Assembly (NCBI RefSeq): GCF_002159975.1
Contig: NZ_NFJR01000003.1
Span: 270,414 to 334,413 of the forward strand
DNA length: 64,000 nucleotides
Source of the DNA: Barnesiella sp. An22
GTDB lineage: Bacteria > Bacteroidota > Bacteroidia > Bacteroidales > Barnesiellaceae
Direction: 5' to 3'
The notes beneath the pieces are model-generated. The model was not told where the DNA came from. It searched no databases and was given only the letters and a program-made list of their open reading frames with translations. A program made the position numbers and the translations under genes. Below are positions 45,599-54,921 of the stretch, piece after piece. Each line of letters begins with the position of its first letter. The stretch's first letter is position 1.

Positions 45599-46297
45599 AT
45601 GGACAGCATGTATGATGTTTTATTACAACTCCCTATTTTCCAAGGAGTAAGCCGGAATAAAATATCGGAGTTGATCGAGAAAATGAAATTCCATTTCCTC
45701 AAATATCCCAATGGCGAGAAAATCGTCACAAGTGGTGAAGAATGTAATCATCTGAAATTTCTCATTTCGGGCGAAATCAGGTCGGAACTGATTACGCAAA
45801 ACGAGAAGATGAAAATTACCGAAAAAATACAGGCGCCTAATGTCATAGCCCCCGAACATCTGTTCGGCCGCGATACCTATTTCCCGGCCAACCTGTATGC
45901 CGAAGGCACCGTAGGAATCATGCAAATCGAGAAGAGTTCGGTCGTACAAATGTTGCAAGAAGAACCTATATTCCTCATCAACCTGCTCAACATTCTGTCG
46001 CGACGCTCGCAAAAGGCTCTCGAAAGCTTCACCGCCCTCTCGTCGAACGACTTGAAAGAACGGTTGGCATTCTGGGTGCTGAGCCTTACGCAACAAAAAT
46101 CGAGCGACATCCACATCATCTGCAAGCAAAAAGACCTCTATGCCTTCTTCGGGGTACAGCGGTCGGTATTCCTTTCGACACTCGACTGTCTGAAAGAGAG
46201 CGGCATCATCGACTACACGGCCAAAGAGATTGTCATCCTCGACCGCTCCCGATTGAAAGACCTGTTGCTCGACTCGACCGATAAAGAGGACTTCTAA
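45599..46297 (+). CDS. CRP/FNR-family transcriptional regulator
   Basis: 232 residues. A cyclic-nucleotide-type effector domain spans about 10-130 (FQGVSRNKISELIEKMKFHF, then GEKIVTSGEECNHLKFLISG). A dimer helix (about 115-150) leads to a winged HTH at about 155-225 whose recognition region is DLYAFFGVQRSVFLSTLDCL. The phosphate-binding cassette of true cAMP receptors is not seen and there is no FNR-type N-terminal cysteine cluster, so the signal is unknown. The size and layout resemble the CRP-like carbohydrate regulators of Bacteroides (Cur/BT4338 type); orthology is a guess. An in-frame TTG four codons earlier is a less likely start. Confidence 0.9.
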   Translation: MDSMYDVLLQLPIFQGVSRNKISELIEKMKFHFLKYPNGEKIVTSGEECNHLKFLISGEIRSELITQNEKMKITEKIQAPNVIAPEHLFGRDTYFPANLYAEGTVGIMQIEKSSVVQMLQEEPIFLINLLNILSRRSQKALESFTALSSNDLKERLAFWVLSLTQQKSSDIHIICKQKDLYAFFGVQRSVFLSTLDCLKESGIIDYTAKEIVILDRSRLKDLLLDSTDKEDF

Positions 46298-46369
46298 CCC
46301 AAACATTCCACCTCATCGAACGAGGTACCCAAATGGTCACCTCGCACCATGAGTGTCCGTATAAAATCA

Positions 46370-46420
46370 TAAGAGAGAGAACCGCGCTCAGCCACCACGA
46401 CACGGTTCTCTCTCTTTTTT
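46370..46420 (+). terminator. Terminator of the CRP/FNR gene
   Basis: AGAGAGAGAACCG pairs with CGGTTCTCTCTCT, then T6. Confidence 0.88.
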
Positions 46421-46436
46421 CTACCCTCTTCCACAC

Positions 46437-46477
46437 AAAAACGAGAGGTCTGCCGAATCCGGCAAACCTCCCGTTTT
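46437..46477 (-). terminator. Terminator of the truncated sialidase gene
   Basis: On the minus strand AACGGGAGGTTTGCCG pairs with CGGCAGACCTCTCGTT, then T5. Confidence 0.85.
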
Positions 46478-46523
46478 ATCTCCGCTTCCCGTCAAACGGG
46501 AAACAGCAGCACATCACTTCTTC

Positions 46524-48140
46524 TTACTTTTTCACTACACGGAAGCTCTTCGAACCCTCGTCGGTAGTCACAACCAGAATCATGCTACCGGCAGGAAGCG
46601 TATTGGCTTCTATTCTGTTTTCACCTTCGCTCACGGCTACACGTTTCAGCAAACGACCGGCCAAATCGTATACACAGGCTTCGCCGGCGGCTGTCGAGTT
46701 GAGGTTGATCTCACTCGTAAACATCGTGGGATAAACCGTCATTTGGGCAGCCCGATTGCCATCGATTGCCGAAGGAATATCTTCGAACTCAGCTTCAATA
46801 TCGAGGCTTTCGGCCGGTACATCAACGGTGAGTTTGTTGTCCACCACGTCGGCCGTTCTATCGACCGAGTTTACCATGAGGCTGGCTACCTGGTAATTCT
46901 CGTCGGGAATCAAGGTAATCTCTACTTGTTCACCCACGATTATCTCGTCGTTGTTGTTGAGCAAAGCATCTTCACCGGCATAGCGAACCTCGATGGTACC
47001 GTTGGCGGGCGAGTTGAGAGTCAACACGGCCAAGTCTACGGGAGCAGGCTCCACGATATTCATCACGAAGTCGTAGCAACCACCCTTGTCGATAGCATCC
47101 ATAGCCGTGTGCTCGTGGGCCGACTTGTTGTGCCAGGCATCGGAGAACTGGATTCTCAAGCGGGTTTCGGCAATCTTGGCATCGGCCGGTACCGTGATGT
47201 TGACTGTAAAGTCTTTCAGCATCGTGTTACCATTGTCCGACAAAGTAGCGTTGGTATCTTCGTACGAGTCAATACCTACCTTGGTAATCATCTCACCCTC
47301 GTCATTGAAGTCGTAGTCGCGATTCCAATCGGCAAAGAGTACGGCGTGGCACCAGATCATGGCTGTGGTACATTGTACACGCAGCGAGAAGGTCTGACCG
47401 GCCTCTACCGTAAAGGGAGCCTGCGTGTCGATAAATACGGTCGAGGGTTTGCTCGACTGGGTGTAATCGAGATTTTCAACGGCATCGGTCGTGGTGGCCG
47501 AAGTTACATAACGATCTTCGGTAGAATGTATCGTACCGGTAGGTTGCTCCCATCCGGAGAGGAAGGTGTAGGTGGCCGAAGCCATCACACTGTTCGACAT
47601 GCCCTCTTTCACGGCAATGGCTTTGACGGTAACCGTCTCGTTCAACGTAATCGGGCCTTCATAGAGGGTCGATTCGGTAGTCGGAGTCGTATCGTCGAGC
47701 GTATAGTAGATTTGAGCATCTTCGGTCTCGGTCGTAATCGTGAGGGTTTGTTCCTCGGTATAGTATCCACTCTCCAGCGAGAATACGGGAGTAGCGACAG
47801 CTTCCATACCCGAAGGTTCGGTATAGGTATCGGCGTTGTCGGTGAGCCAGTCGAGCGAAACATTCAGGAAATAGGTGCTGTAATCTGTCGTGTTGTAGTT
47901 CTCTTCGACATATACACCTATCGTACCATCCTCGAGAATAGCGATTGACGAGTAGGCCGAACCGGTAGCGCAAAGCGTCTTCTTCACGGGCCAGGTTTCA
48001 CCTTCGTCGTAGCTGAGGAAGAGCGATACGTTTTGTCTTTCGGTAGCGTGGTTGGGAACCGTGTGCAGAATGCGGTCCTTGTCATAGCCGTCGAGTGTAG
48101 AGGTATATCTGACGATGTCGCCGTTGCAGTTACAACATAT
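46524..48140 (-). pseudogene. Sialidase (GH33) remnant: N-terminal part lost, C-terminal and T9SS domains kept
   Basis: The frame is open from 48140 down to 46524 but has no ATG where a gene should start. The top of it is unmistakably the late part of a sialidase propeller: GDIVRYTSTLDGYDKDRILH, VPNHATERQNVS, the Asp-box SYDEGETWPVKK and GSAYSSIAILEDGTIGVYVE. Behind it come a chitobiase/HexA C-terminal type domain (TPVFSLESGYYTEEQTLTI), a GEVED-like domain (FADWNRDYDFNDEGEMITKV) and a T9SS type A sorting domain. A TGA at 48143-48141 and unrelated sequence replace the signal peptide and the first catalytic blades (Arg triad, Asp, Glu). Re-initiation at a GTG (47987) would give an unsecreted 487-residue fragment. 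It is almost certainly inactive. Confidence 0.8.
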
Positions 48141-48385
48141 TCATGAAATGTATTGCATCTCCCCGTACCTCAGTCCTCAGACATAACACTATTCATACAC
48201 AAAGCCTCTAAACACCCTATCGATACAATGCCCCTGCCTCATCACATATCGCCCCGTTACAGATACACGACCAGGATAAAGAGCCCCGATAAATAAATAT
48301 CTTTATTTTATAGACCGGAATTTTCGAGACGACACCCATTAGGCATCTACCCGCATGCGCCTCGATTTATAAACGAAAAAGTCTT
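48141..48385. other. Gap upstream of the sialidase remnant
   Basis: About 245 AT-rich bases between the break in the sialidase frame and the PFOR terminator. No ORF, insertion-sequence end or clear inverted repeat marks the break; the missing 5' part of the gene is nowhere else in the window. Confidence 0.4.
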
Positions 48386-48424
48386 AAAAAAAGAGGTCCG
48401 AGACCTTTACAGGCCCCGGACCTC
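48386..48424 (-). terminator. Terminator of the PFOR gene
   Basis: GAGGTCCG pairs with CGGACCTC; the minus strand continues with T7. Confidence 0.9.
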
Positions 48425-48461
48425 CCGGTTTTTATGGTGCGACTAAACGCGTCTTGTGTTT

Positions 48462-51400
48462 TTAGTCTTCCTGTTCAACACCCCATTGCTGTTTGGCCAG
48501 ACGACGGTAGTTGTTGTAACGCCATCTTGCGTTGTCTTCGGCAGCTTTGAACAGTTCGGCAGCCTCGTTGGGATATTGTTTCATCACCGAAGCGAAACGA
48601 ACCTCGCCTTTGAGGAAGTCTTGGAACTTCGACCAGTCGGGCTCTTTGCTGTCGAGCGTGAAGGGGTTCTTGCCCTCGGCTTCCAACTCGGGGTTGTAAC
48701 GCCACAGGTGCCAGTAACCGCAAGCTACGGCAGCAGCCTCTTCGGCCTGCGATTTACCCATACCGGCCTTCAGACCGTGGTTGATACAGGGAGCGTAAGC
48801 GATGATAATCGAAGGACCGTTGTAAGCCTCGGCTTCGCGGATAGCCTTCAAGGTTTGAGCCTGGTCGGCACCCATGGCTACCTGAGCACAGTATACATAG
48901 CCGTAGGTCGAGGCGATAAGGCCGAGGTCTTTCTTACGTACGCGTTTGCCGGCTGCGGCAAATTTGGCGATGGCGCCGACAGGGGTAGCTTTCGAAGCCT
49001 GACCGCCGGTGTTGGAGTAAACCTCGGTATCGAGTACCAGCACGTTGACATTCTTGCCCGAAGCCAATACGTGGTCGAGACCACCGAAACCGATGTCGTA
49101 CGAAGCACCGTCGCCACCGATAATCCATTGCGATTTCTTGATGAGGTACTGGCTGAGCGATGCAATCTCCTTGCAGATTTCGCACTTGTCGGCGTTAGCC
49201 TTCACGATGGGCGTGATTTTGGCCTCGAGCTCGACGGTGCGGTCGGTATCCTCACGGTTGGCAATCCAGTCGGCAAAGAGCTCTTTGGTCTCGGCCGGAC
49301 AGCTGTCGCTTTCGATAGCCTGGTTCATGAGTTTGGCCAGACGGTCGCGCATCTTCTCTACGGCGAGCGTCATACCCAGACCGAACTCGCAGAAGTCTTC
49401 GAACAACGAGTTGGCCCAAGCTACACCTTTACCTTTTTCGTTGGTGGTATAGGGAGTCGAAGGAATCGAACCCGAATAGATCGACGAGCAACCCGTGGCG
49501 TTGGATACCATCTCACGGTCGCCGAAGAGTTGCGAAATGAGTTTCACATACGGAGTCTCGCCGCAACCCGAGCAAGCGCCCGAGAATTCGAACAACGGCG
49601 TAGCGAACTGCGAGTTCTTCACATTCGACTTGATGTCTACCAGGTGTTGTTTGCTCTTCACGTGGTCGGCACAATATTCCCAGCGGGGAGCTTCGCTCAA
49701 CTGGCTTTCCAGATCGGCCATCGAGAGAGCCTTGCCGTTCTTGTTGCCCGGACATACATCGACACAGTTGCCGCAACCCAGACAGTCGAGCACATCGACC
49801 TGCATGCGGAAGTGCATGCCCTTCATCGTGGCAGGTACCTTCATCTCGAGCGTCTCACCCTCTTTGAAAGGCGAAGCAGCGAGCTCGTCTGCATCGAGAA
49901 CGAACGGACGAATCGAAGCGTGAGGACAAACGTAGGCACACTTGTTACATTGGATACAGTTGGCGTTGTTCCATACGGGAACGAAAGTAGATACACCGCG
50001 TTTTTCGTATTTGGCGGTGCCGGCAGGCCAAGTACCGTCCTCGATACCCGAGAAGGCCGAAACGGGCAGGTCGTCACCGGCTTGTGCGTTGATGACTTTC
50101 ACCACCTTCTCTACAAATTCGGGAGCCTTGCTTTCAACGGCCTCGTCGTCGGGAAGGTTGGCCCATGCGGGATCAACGGCAACTTTTTCGTATTCACCAC
50201 CACGGTCTACGGCAGCGTAGTTCTTGTTGACTACATCTTCACCCTTCTTGCCATACGACTTCACGATGAATTTCTTCATCTGCTCGATAGCCAGGTCGAC
50301 CGGGATAACCTCGGTGATACGGAAGAAGGCCGATTGCAGGATGGTGTTGGTGCGGTTGCCCAACCCGATTTCCTGAGCAATCTTCGTAGCGTTGATGGTA
50401 TAGAACGAGATGTTCTTCTGAGCCAACGTACGTTTTACGTTGTTGGGCAGGTGTTTTACCAGTTCGTCGGCCGTCCAGATGGTATTGAGCAGGAAGGTAC
50501 CGTTGGGACGGATACCGCGCAATACATCGTACATGTGCAGGTAGGCCTGAACGTGGCAAGCCACGAAGTTAGGCGTATTTACCAGGTAGGTCGAGCGGAT
50601 GGGGGTATCGCCGAAACGCAGGTGCGAGCAGGTGAAACCACCCGACTTCTTCGAGTCGTAGGAGAAGTAAGCCTGGCAATATTTGTCGGTGTTGTCGCCG
50701 ATGATTTTTACCGAGTTCTTGTTGGCACCTACCGTACCGTCGGCACCCAAACCGTAGAACTTGGCCTCGAACATGCCTTCGCCACCGAGAGCCAGCTCCT
50801 CTTTCGGGGGCAGCGAGGTAAAGGTAACGTCGTCGACGATACCGATGGTGAAGTGATCTTTAGGCTCGGGCAATGCGAGGTTTTCGTAAACCGACAGGAT
50901 TTGAGTCGGGGTAGTATCTTTCGAAGCCAAACCGTAGCGGCCGCCTACGATCAGCGGGGCATCGGCCTTGCCGTAGAATACGTCTCTTACATCGAGGTAG
51001 AGGGGCTCACCGTTCGAACCGGGCTCTTTGGTACGGTCGAGTACGGCAATGCGTTTTGCCGTCTTGGGCACAGCAGCCAGGAAGTGCTCGGCCGAGAAGG
51101 GACGATACAGGTGAACGGCTACCAAACCTACCTTCTCGCCCTTGGCCATGAGGTAGTCGATAGCTTCGCGGGCAGCCTCGGTTACCGAACCCATGGCGAT
51201 GATTACGCGGTCGGCATCCTCGGCACCGTAGTAGTTGAACAGGTGGTAGTCACGGCCCGTGATTTCGTTGATTTTCTGCATGTAGTCCTCTACGATAGCC
51301 GGTACAGCCTCGTAATATTTGTTGGAAGCCTCACGATGCTGGAAGAAGGTATCGGGGTTCTCGGCCATACCGCGCATAACCGGTTTCTCGGGGTTCAAAG

Positions 51401-52025
51401 CGCGGGCGCGGAACTCGGCCAAAGCCTCTTGGTCGATGAGCGGAGCCAGGTCTTCGTTGTCGAGAGCTTCGATTTTCTGAATCTCGTGCGAAGTACGGAA
51501 ACCGTCGAAGAAGTTGATAAACGGTACACGCGAACGAATCGTAGACAAGTGAGCGACACCGGCCAGGTCCATCACCTCTTGAACCGAACCTTCGCACAAC
51601 ATGGCGAAACCGGTCTGACGAGTCGACATCACATCCTGGTGGTCACCGAAAATAGAGAGTGAGTGAGAGGCCAATGTACGAGCCGATACATGGAACACGC
51701 AGGGGAGCAACTCACCCGCAATCTTGTACATGTTGGGGATCATCAGCAAAAGACCTTGCGATGCCGTGTAGGTAGTCGTCAAGGCACCGGCCTGCAACGA
51801 ACCGTGAACGGCTCCGGCAGCACCGCCCTCCGACTGCATCTCTTGTACGAGAACCGTCTCGCCGAAGATGTTTTTACGACCGGCAGCAGCCCATTCGTCT
51901 ACATACTCGGCCATCGTCGAAGAGGGAGTGATAGGATAGATGGCAGCCACCTCGGAAAACATATACGAGATATGTGCAGCGGCTTGGTTACCATCACAAG
52001 TTAAGAATTTTTTCTGTTTACTCAT
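48462..52025 (-). CDS. nifJ: Pyruvate:ferredoxin (flavodoxin) oxidoreductase, single-chain
   Basis: 1187 residues, the fused homodimeric type. It oxidises pyruvate with CoA to acetyl-CoA, CO2 and reduced ferredoxin in anaerobic metabolism. The N-terminal pyruvate-binding domain has YPITPSSTMAEYVDEWAAAG. A ferredoxin domain with two [4Fe-4S] motifs is near 690-760 (CIQCNKCAYVCPH and CLGCGNCVDVCPG). The C-terminal TPP domain holds the proximal-cluster cysteines in GACSGCGETPYVKL and the TPP loop GDGASYDIGFGGLDHVLASG. It is the main window evidence for a strict anaerobe. It starts 44 bases after the ATPase stop on the same strand. Confidence 0.97.
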   Translation of the reverse strand: MSKQKKFLTCDGNQAAAHISYMFSEVAAIYPITPSSTMAEYVDEWAAAGRKNIFGETVLVQEMQSEGGAAGAVHGSLQAGALTTTYTASQGLLLMIPNMYKIAGELLPCVFHVSARTLASHSLSIFGDHQDVMSTRQTGFAMLCEGSVQEVMDLAGVAHLSTIRSRVPFINFFDGFRTSHEIQKIEALDNEDLAPLIDQEALAEFRARALNPEKPVMRGMAENPDTFFQHREASNKYYEAVPAIVEDYMQKINEITGRDYHLFNYYGAEDADRVIIAMGSVTEAAREAIDYLMAKGEKVGLVAVHLYRPFSAEHFLAAVPKTAKRIAVLDRTKEPGSNGEPLYLDVRDVFYGKADAPLIVGGRYGLASKDTTPTQILSVYENLALPEPKDHFTIGIVDDVTFTSLPPKEELALGGEGMFEAKFYGLGADGTVGANKNSVKIIGDNTDKYCQAYFSYDSKKSGGFTCSHLRFGDTPIRSTYLVNTPNFVACHVQAYLHMYDVLRGIRPNGTFLLNTIWTADELVKHLPNNVKRTLAQKNISFYTINATKIAQEIGLGNRTNTILQSAFFRITEVIPVDLAIEQMKKFIVKSYGKKGEDVVNKNYAAVDRGGEYEKVAVDPAWANLPDDEAVESKAPEFVEKVVKVINAQAGDDLPVSAFSGIEDGTWPAGTAKYEKRGVSTFVPVWNNANCIQCNKCAYVCPHASIRPFVLDADELAASPFKEGETLEMKVPATMKGMHFRMQVDVLDCLGCGNCVDVCPGNKNGKALSMADLESQLSEAPRWEYCADHVKSKQHLVDIKSNVKNSQFATPLFEFSGACSGCGETPYVKLISQLFGDREMVSNATGCSSIYSGSIPSTPYTTNEKGKGVAWANSLFEDFCEFGLGMTLAVEKMRDRLAKLMNQAIESDSCPAETKELFADWIANREDTDRTVELEAKITPIVKANADKCEICKEIASLSQYLIKKSQWIIGGDGASYDIGFGGLDHVLASGKNVNVLVLDTEVYSNTGGQASKATPVGAIAKFAAAGKRVRKKDLGLIASTYGYVYCAQVAMGADQAQTLKAIREAEAYNGPSIIIAYAPCINHGLKAGMGKSQAEEAAAVACGYWHLWRYNPELEAEGKNPFTLDSKEPDWSKFQDFLKGEVRFASVMKQYPNEAAELFKAAEDNARWRYNNYRRLAKQQWGVEQED

Positions 52026-52069
52026 CTTTACTGTTATTAAGTAATTAGTATTGTTTTTTCATCTCTATA

Positions 52070-53248
52070 TCAATATACAAACCCAAACAGCCACAAAGGT
52101 ATCAAGTTTTCGCTTCCAATCTTCATATTGTCTATGGCATAATAGAAATTGGGATTGATGCGGCTGCGGGGCACATTGCCCTGAACACGGAACAACTGCT
52201 CGCGATTGACCAGGAACTGAGCGTTCTTGCTGCCCATGTTCAACCGGTGATCCTTGTGCAACGTATTGTAGAAAAAGGTCTCGCGCACAGCCTGATCGTC
52301 GGCCTCGACCGAGCGGTTGGAGTATATGATGTTGGTATTGTGCATATAGACCATGGCCGGCTTCTTGGGGAACTCTTCGCCATCGCGATAGAGCATGTTG
52401 ATGAGGCGGGCATCCTTCAGGCTCTTGATGTAGTTCATCACCGTGGCCCGCGAAATCTGTATGTCCTTGCTCAACTGGCTCACATTGGTGGGTGCCGGCG
52501 ACTGTACCGAGAGCAGGTACATGAGCCGCCGCACCTTGGGCAGATACGACAACTCTATCTGCTTGATCAGGAGTATATCGACCTCCATAATCATGTTGAT
52601 GTTCTTCACCAGATTTTCCGAGAAGTTGGTCTTATCGAGGAAGAACGGATAGTAACCGTGGTGCAGATAGCCGGGGAAGTAATCGAGCGGATTGACCTGA
52701 CTGCAAATCTCTTGAGCTATCGTCTTGTGATGGGCCATGATGTCGTCGAGCGTGTAGGCGGGGAACCGGGTCGAAGCCATCAGATTCAGATACTCTCTGA
52801 ACGAGAAGCCCCGCAGGTTGTACGAGTCGACCAGGCCGGCCAGCACGGGATTCTCCTCTTTCAACCGCATCACCGACGAACCGGAGAAGATAATCTTCAA
52901 CTCGGGGAAAGTATCGTAGCAGTATTTCAGCTCTTCGGACCATCCGGGATACTTGAACACCTGGTCGATGAGCAGCACCCGGCCGCCCTGACTGTAAAAG
53001 CGCTCGGCAAACTCCCTCAACGTATGCTCCGTAAAGTATAGGTTATTGAGATTGATATACAGGCACGACCGGTCCAAGCCGTAATTTTCCTTGGCATACT
53101 GCAACAGAAAGGTGGTCTTGCCCACTCCCCGACTGCCCTTGATGCCTACCAGACGGCTGTTTTTGTTGATTTGATACATCAAGTCGCGTTTGACCGGCGA
53201 CTCGACATGCTCAACGAGATACTTGTGTGTTCTATAAAACGATTCCAC
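52070..53248 (-). CDS. AAA ATPase of the DUF4143 type
   Basis: 392 residues from a GTG start. The P-loop GSRGVGKTTFLL is near residue 37-48 and the Walker B-like RVLLIDQVFKYPGW near 90. A winged-helix segment (VSQLSKDIQISRATVMNYIK) comes near 265, followed by a C-terminal nuclease-like DUF4143 region. No ATG stands near the expected N-terminus (ESFYRTHKYLVEHVESPV); the GTG at 53248 gives the family start and lies 22 bases after a perfect -7 box, whereas the first ATG would remove the start of the domain. These ATPases are common orphans in Bacteroidales; their role is unknown. Confidence 0.85.
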   Translation of the reverse strand: MESFYRTHKYLVEHVESPVKRDLMYQINKNSRLVGIKGSRGVGKTTFLLQYAKENYGLDRSCLYINLNNLYFTEHTLREFAERFYSQGGRVLLIDQVFKYPGWSEELKYCYDTFPELKIIFSGSSVMRLKEENPVLAGLVDSYNLRGFSFREYLNLMASTRFPAYTLDDIMAHHKTIAQEICSQVNPLDYFPGYLHHGYYPFFLDKTNFSENLVKNINMIMEVDILLIKQIELSYLPKVRRLMYLLSVQSPAPTNVSQLSKDIQISRATVMNYIKSLKDARLINMLYRDGEEFPKKPAMVYMHNTNIIYSNRSVEADDQAVRETFFYNTLHKDHRLNMGSKNAQFLVNREQLFRVQGNVPRSRINPNFYYAIDNMKIGSENLIPLWLFGFVY

Positions 53249-53270
53249 GGCTTCTCTCTTAAACAGGGGG

Positions 53271-53278
53271 CAAAGATA
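53271..53278 (-). promoter_or_regulatory. -7 element for the ATPase gene
   Basis: Minus-strand TATCTTTG, a perfect TAnnTTTG, leaving a leader of ~16 bases to the GTG start. Confidence 0.6.
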
Positions 53279-53460
53279 ATAAAACCCGACTATTTTGGCA
53301 AGCCGACTTTGCAATTTATAGTGAGATTGTGGAGTTTACATCCGATTTTAACATTCTTTCAACTCTCTCTGTTCTCTCGATTTTCATCCCCTTCTCCCAC
53401 CCGACGGGGCTTTGCGAGACACTCCATTCAACCGGGAGAGCCTCTCTCAAGGAGAAACAA

Positions 53461-53493
53461 AAAAAGAGAGAGGCTGCCATTCAGCAACCTCTC
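53461..53493 (-). terminator. Terminator of the OmpA porin-like gene
   Basis: Minus-strand GAGAGGTTGC pairs with GCAGCCTCTC (one G-U) followed by TCTTTTTTTG. Confidence 0.85.
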
Positions 53494-53525
53494 CCCCTAT
53501 TGTGTTTTGTTCTCTTGTGCAGTAA

Positions 53526-54701
53526 TTACTCAGCCGGCGAAATAGTAGCGGCACGGTCGAGGATATAAGAACCGAAGCGATCGAGTTTGGCATCGCTGGT
53601 CTTTTGCTCCAGTTGGTCGGGATTTACACCGTAAGAAACCAAAGCATCGTAAACTCTTTCGGCACGAGCCTTGCGCAGTTTGGCATTGAAGGCAGCCGTA
53701 CCCGTTTCGCTGTCGGCATAACCGGTGATGACATATTTCTTGCCTTCGTTAGCCTTGATGGCTTTCGCTACGGCTCTCAACACTACGCGGTCTTTCGATT
53801 GCAGTTCCGAGCTGTTGATGTTGTAGTAAACCGTAACTACGGGAGCAGGTTCTTCAACCACTTTCTCGGCCGGACGATTCTTGCACTCGGCCAATTGTTG
53901 CTCGAGGTTGGCAATCTTGCGGTTGGCATCGCGCAACTGAGCTACCAGAGCATCGCCTTCGGCATCGCTATATTTGCCTACAACCGGTGCTACAACAGGA
54001 ATCTCGGGCGACTTCCATCCACGATCTTTGAATTTGTAGGTTACACCTACCAAAGCCGAAAACGCTTTGCCGTGATTTCCTTCATTAGAAACGGTCGTTT
54101 CCAATACGTCGAAACGCAAATCGAGGTTGATGGCCCAAGCATCGCTCAAGCGGAAGCGGTTGAGCAAACCACCACGCATACCCATGTTGGCCCAACTGGG
54201 AATATCACCTTCGCCCGATATGCCTACAGGGACACTCATACCGACGTACAGGATAGGCGAATAAACGCGTTCGCGATAACCACAGAACAGACTCGCCAAG
54301 TCACCCATCACATCGAGACCGGGAACAATAAGGCCATACGATTGTTTATAATAGGTGTTGTCGAGCATTTCATTGCTAACCCCATGCCCCCACAAAGCGG
54401 CACCTTTGATTCCGTAATAATCGGCGCCCAAACGCAAGCCGATAACCGGTGAGAACCATTTCTCAACATTCAGTCCAAACACAGGGGCGATACGTTTGCC
54501 AAAAGAGGCATTACTATCAAAACGTCCCAAGCTAAAATCGGCTCCGCCCTCAAGCGAAATCATCCAATTGTCCTTAAAGCTATTCAAGACAATCTCTTTG
54601 GAAGATTCTGTTTTAGCTTCCTCCTGGGGAGCTGCTGCAAGCATTGCCGGCGTTGCTACTCCAGTAGCCATAAGCAAAACCGCAAATACAGTCTTCTTCA
54701 T
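53526..54701 (-). CDS. OmpA-family outer membrane protein
   Basis: 391 residues. Signal peptide MKKTVFAVLLMATGVATPAM. A beta-barrel of about 200 residues (SLEGGADFSLGRF opening, MRGGLLNRFRLSDAWAINLD, ALVGVTYKFKDRGW at the end) leads to a short coiled coil (ALVAQLRDANRKIANLEQQL). The C-terminal OmpA domain (about 285-385) binds peptidoglycan: VITGYADSETGTAAFNAKLR and RAERVYDALVSYGV. It resembles the Pgm6/7 major OmpA-like proteins of Porphyromonas gingivalis. The many runs of T upstream leave the promoter unclear (TACCTTTA at 54813-54806 is the best -7). Confidence 0.93.
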   Translation of the reverse strand: MKKTVFAVLLMATGVATPAMLAAAPQEEAKTESSKEIVLNSFKDNWMISLEGGADFSLGRFDSNASFGKRIAPVFGLNVEKWFSPVIGLRLGADYYGIKGAALWGHGVSNEMLDNTYYKQSYGLIVPGLDVMGDLASLFCGYRERVYSPILYVGMSVPVGISGEGDIPSWANMGMRGGLLNRFRLSDAWAINLDLRFDVLETTVSNEGNHGKAFSALVGVTYKFKDRGWKSPEIPVVAPVVGKYSDAEGDALVAQLRDANRKIANLEQQLAECKNRPAEKVVEEPAPVVTVYYNINSSELQSKDRVVLRAVAKAIKANEGKKYVITGYADSETGTAAFNAKLRKARAERVYDALVSYGVNPDQLEQKTSDAKLDRFGSYILDRAATISPAE

Positions 54702-54854
54702 ACTTTTTCCTTTTTTTAATTAAAACTACTTTAATATCGGCAATCCGACCCTCTTCTTTCAAGGAATAGAGCAGATTGCGTCATAGACCCAACTAAATTT
54801 TCGGATAAAGGTACACGTTTTTTTTTACTCAGCAAACAATTTTTATTTAAATTT

Positions 54855-54893
54855 ACAAGAAAATCGCTTCTCCGTATTCCAGAGAAGCGATTT
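54855..54893 (-). terminator. Terminator of the transketolase gene
   Basis: AAATCGCTTCTC pairs perfectly with GAGAAGCGATTT; the minus strand continues TTCTTG. Confidence 0.85.
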
Positions 54894-54921
54894 CGGTCAA
54901 ATATGGCAATAGTTTCAACCT

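Noticed and set aside
39383..48140. The surface-protein region as a polysaccharide utilisation locus or genomic island
   Set aside because: No SusC/SusD pair, integrase, transposase or tRNA edge is present; the genes are separate units with their own terminators.
48456..51662. A 1068-codon open frame on the plus strand opposite the PFOR gene, and similar long frames opposite alaS, typA and the T9SS genes (for example 6203-8083, 20075-22459, 29425-31428)
   Set aside because: They are antisense shadows caused by codon bias; the translations are low-complexity Arg/His/Val-rich without domains, while the opposite strand encodes clear known proteins.
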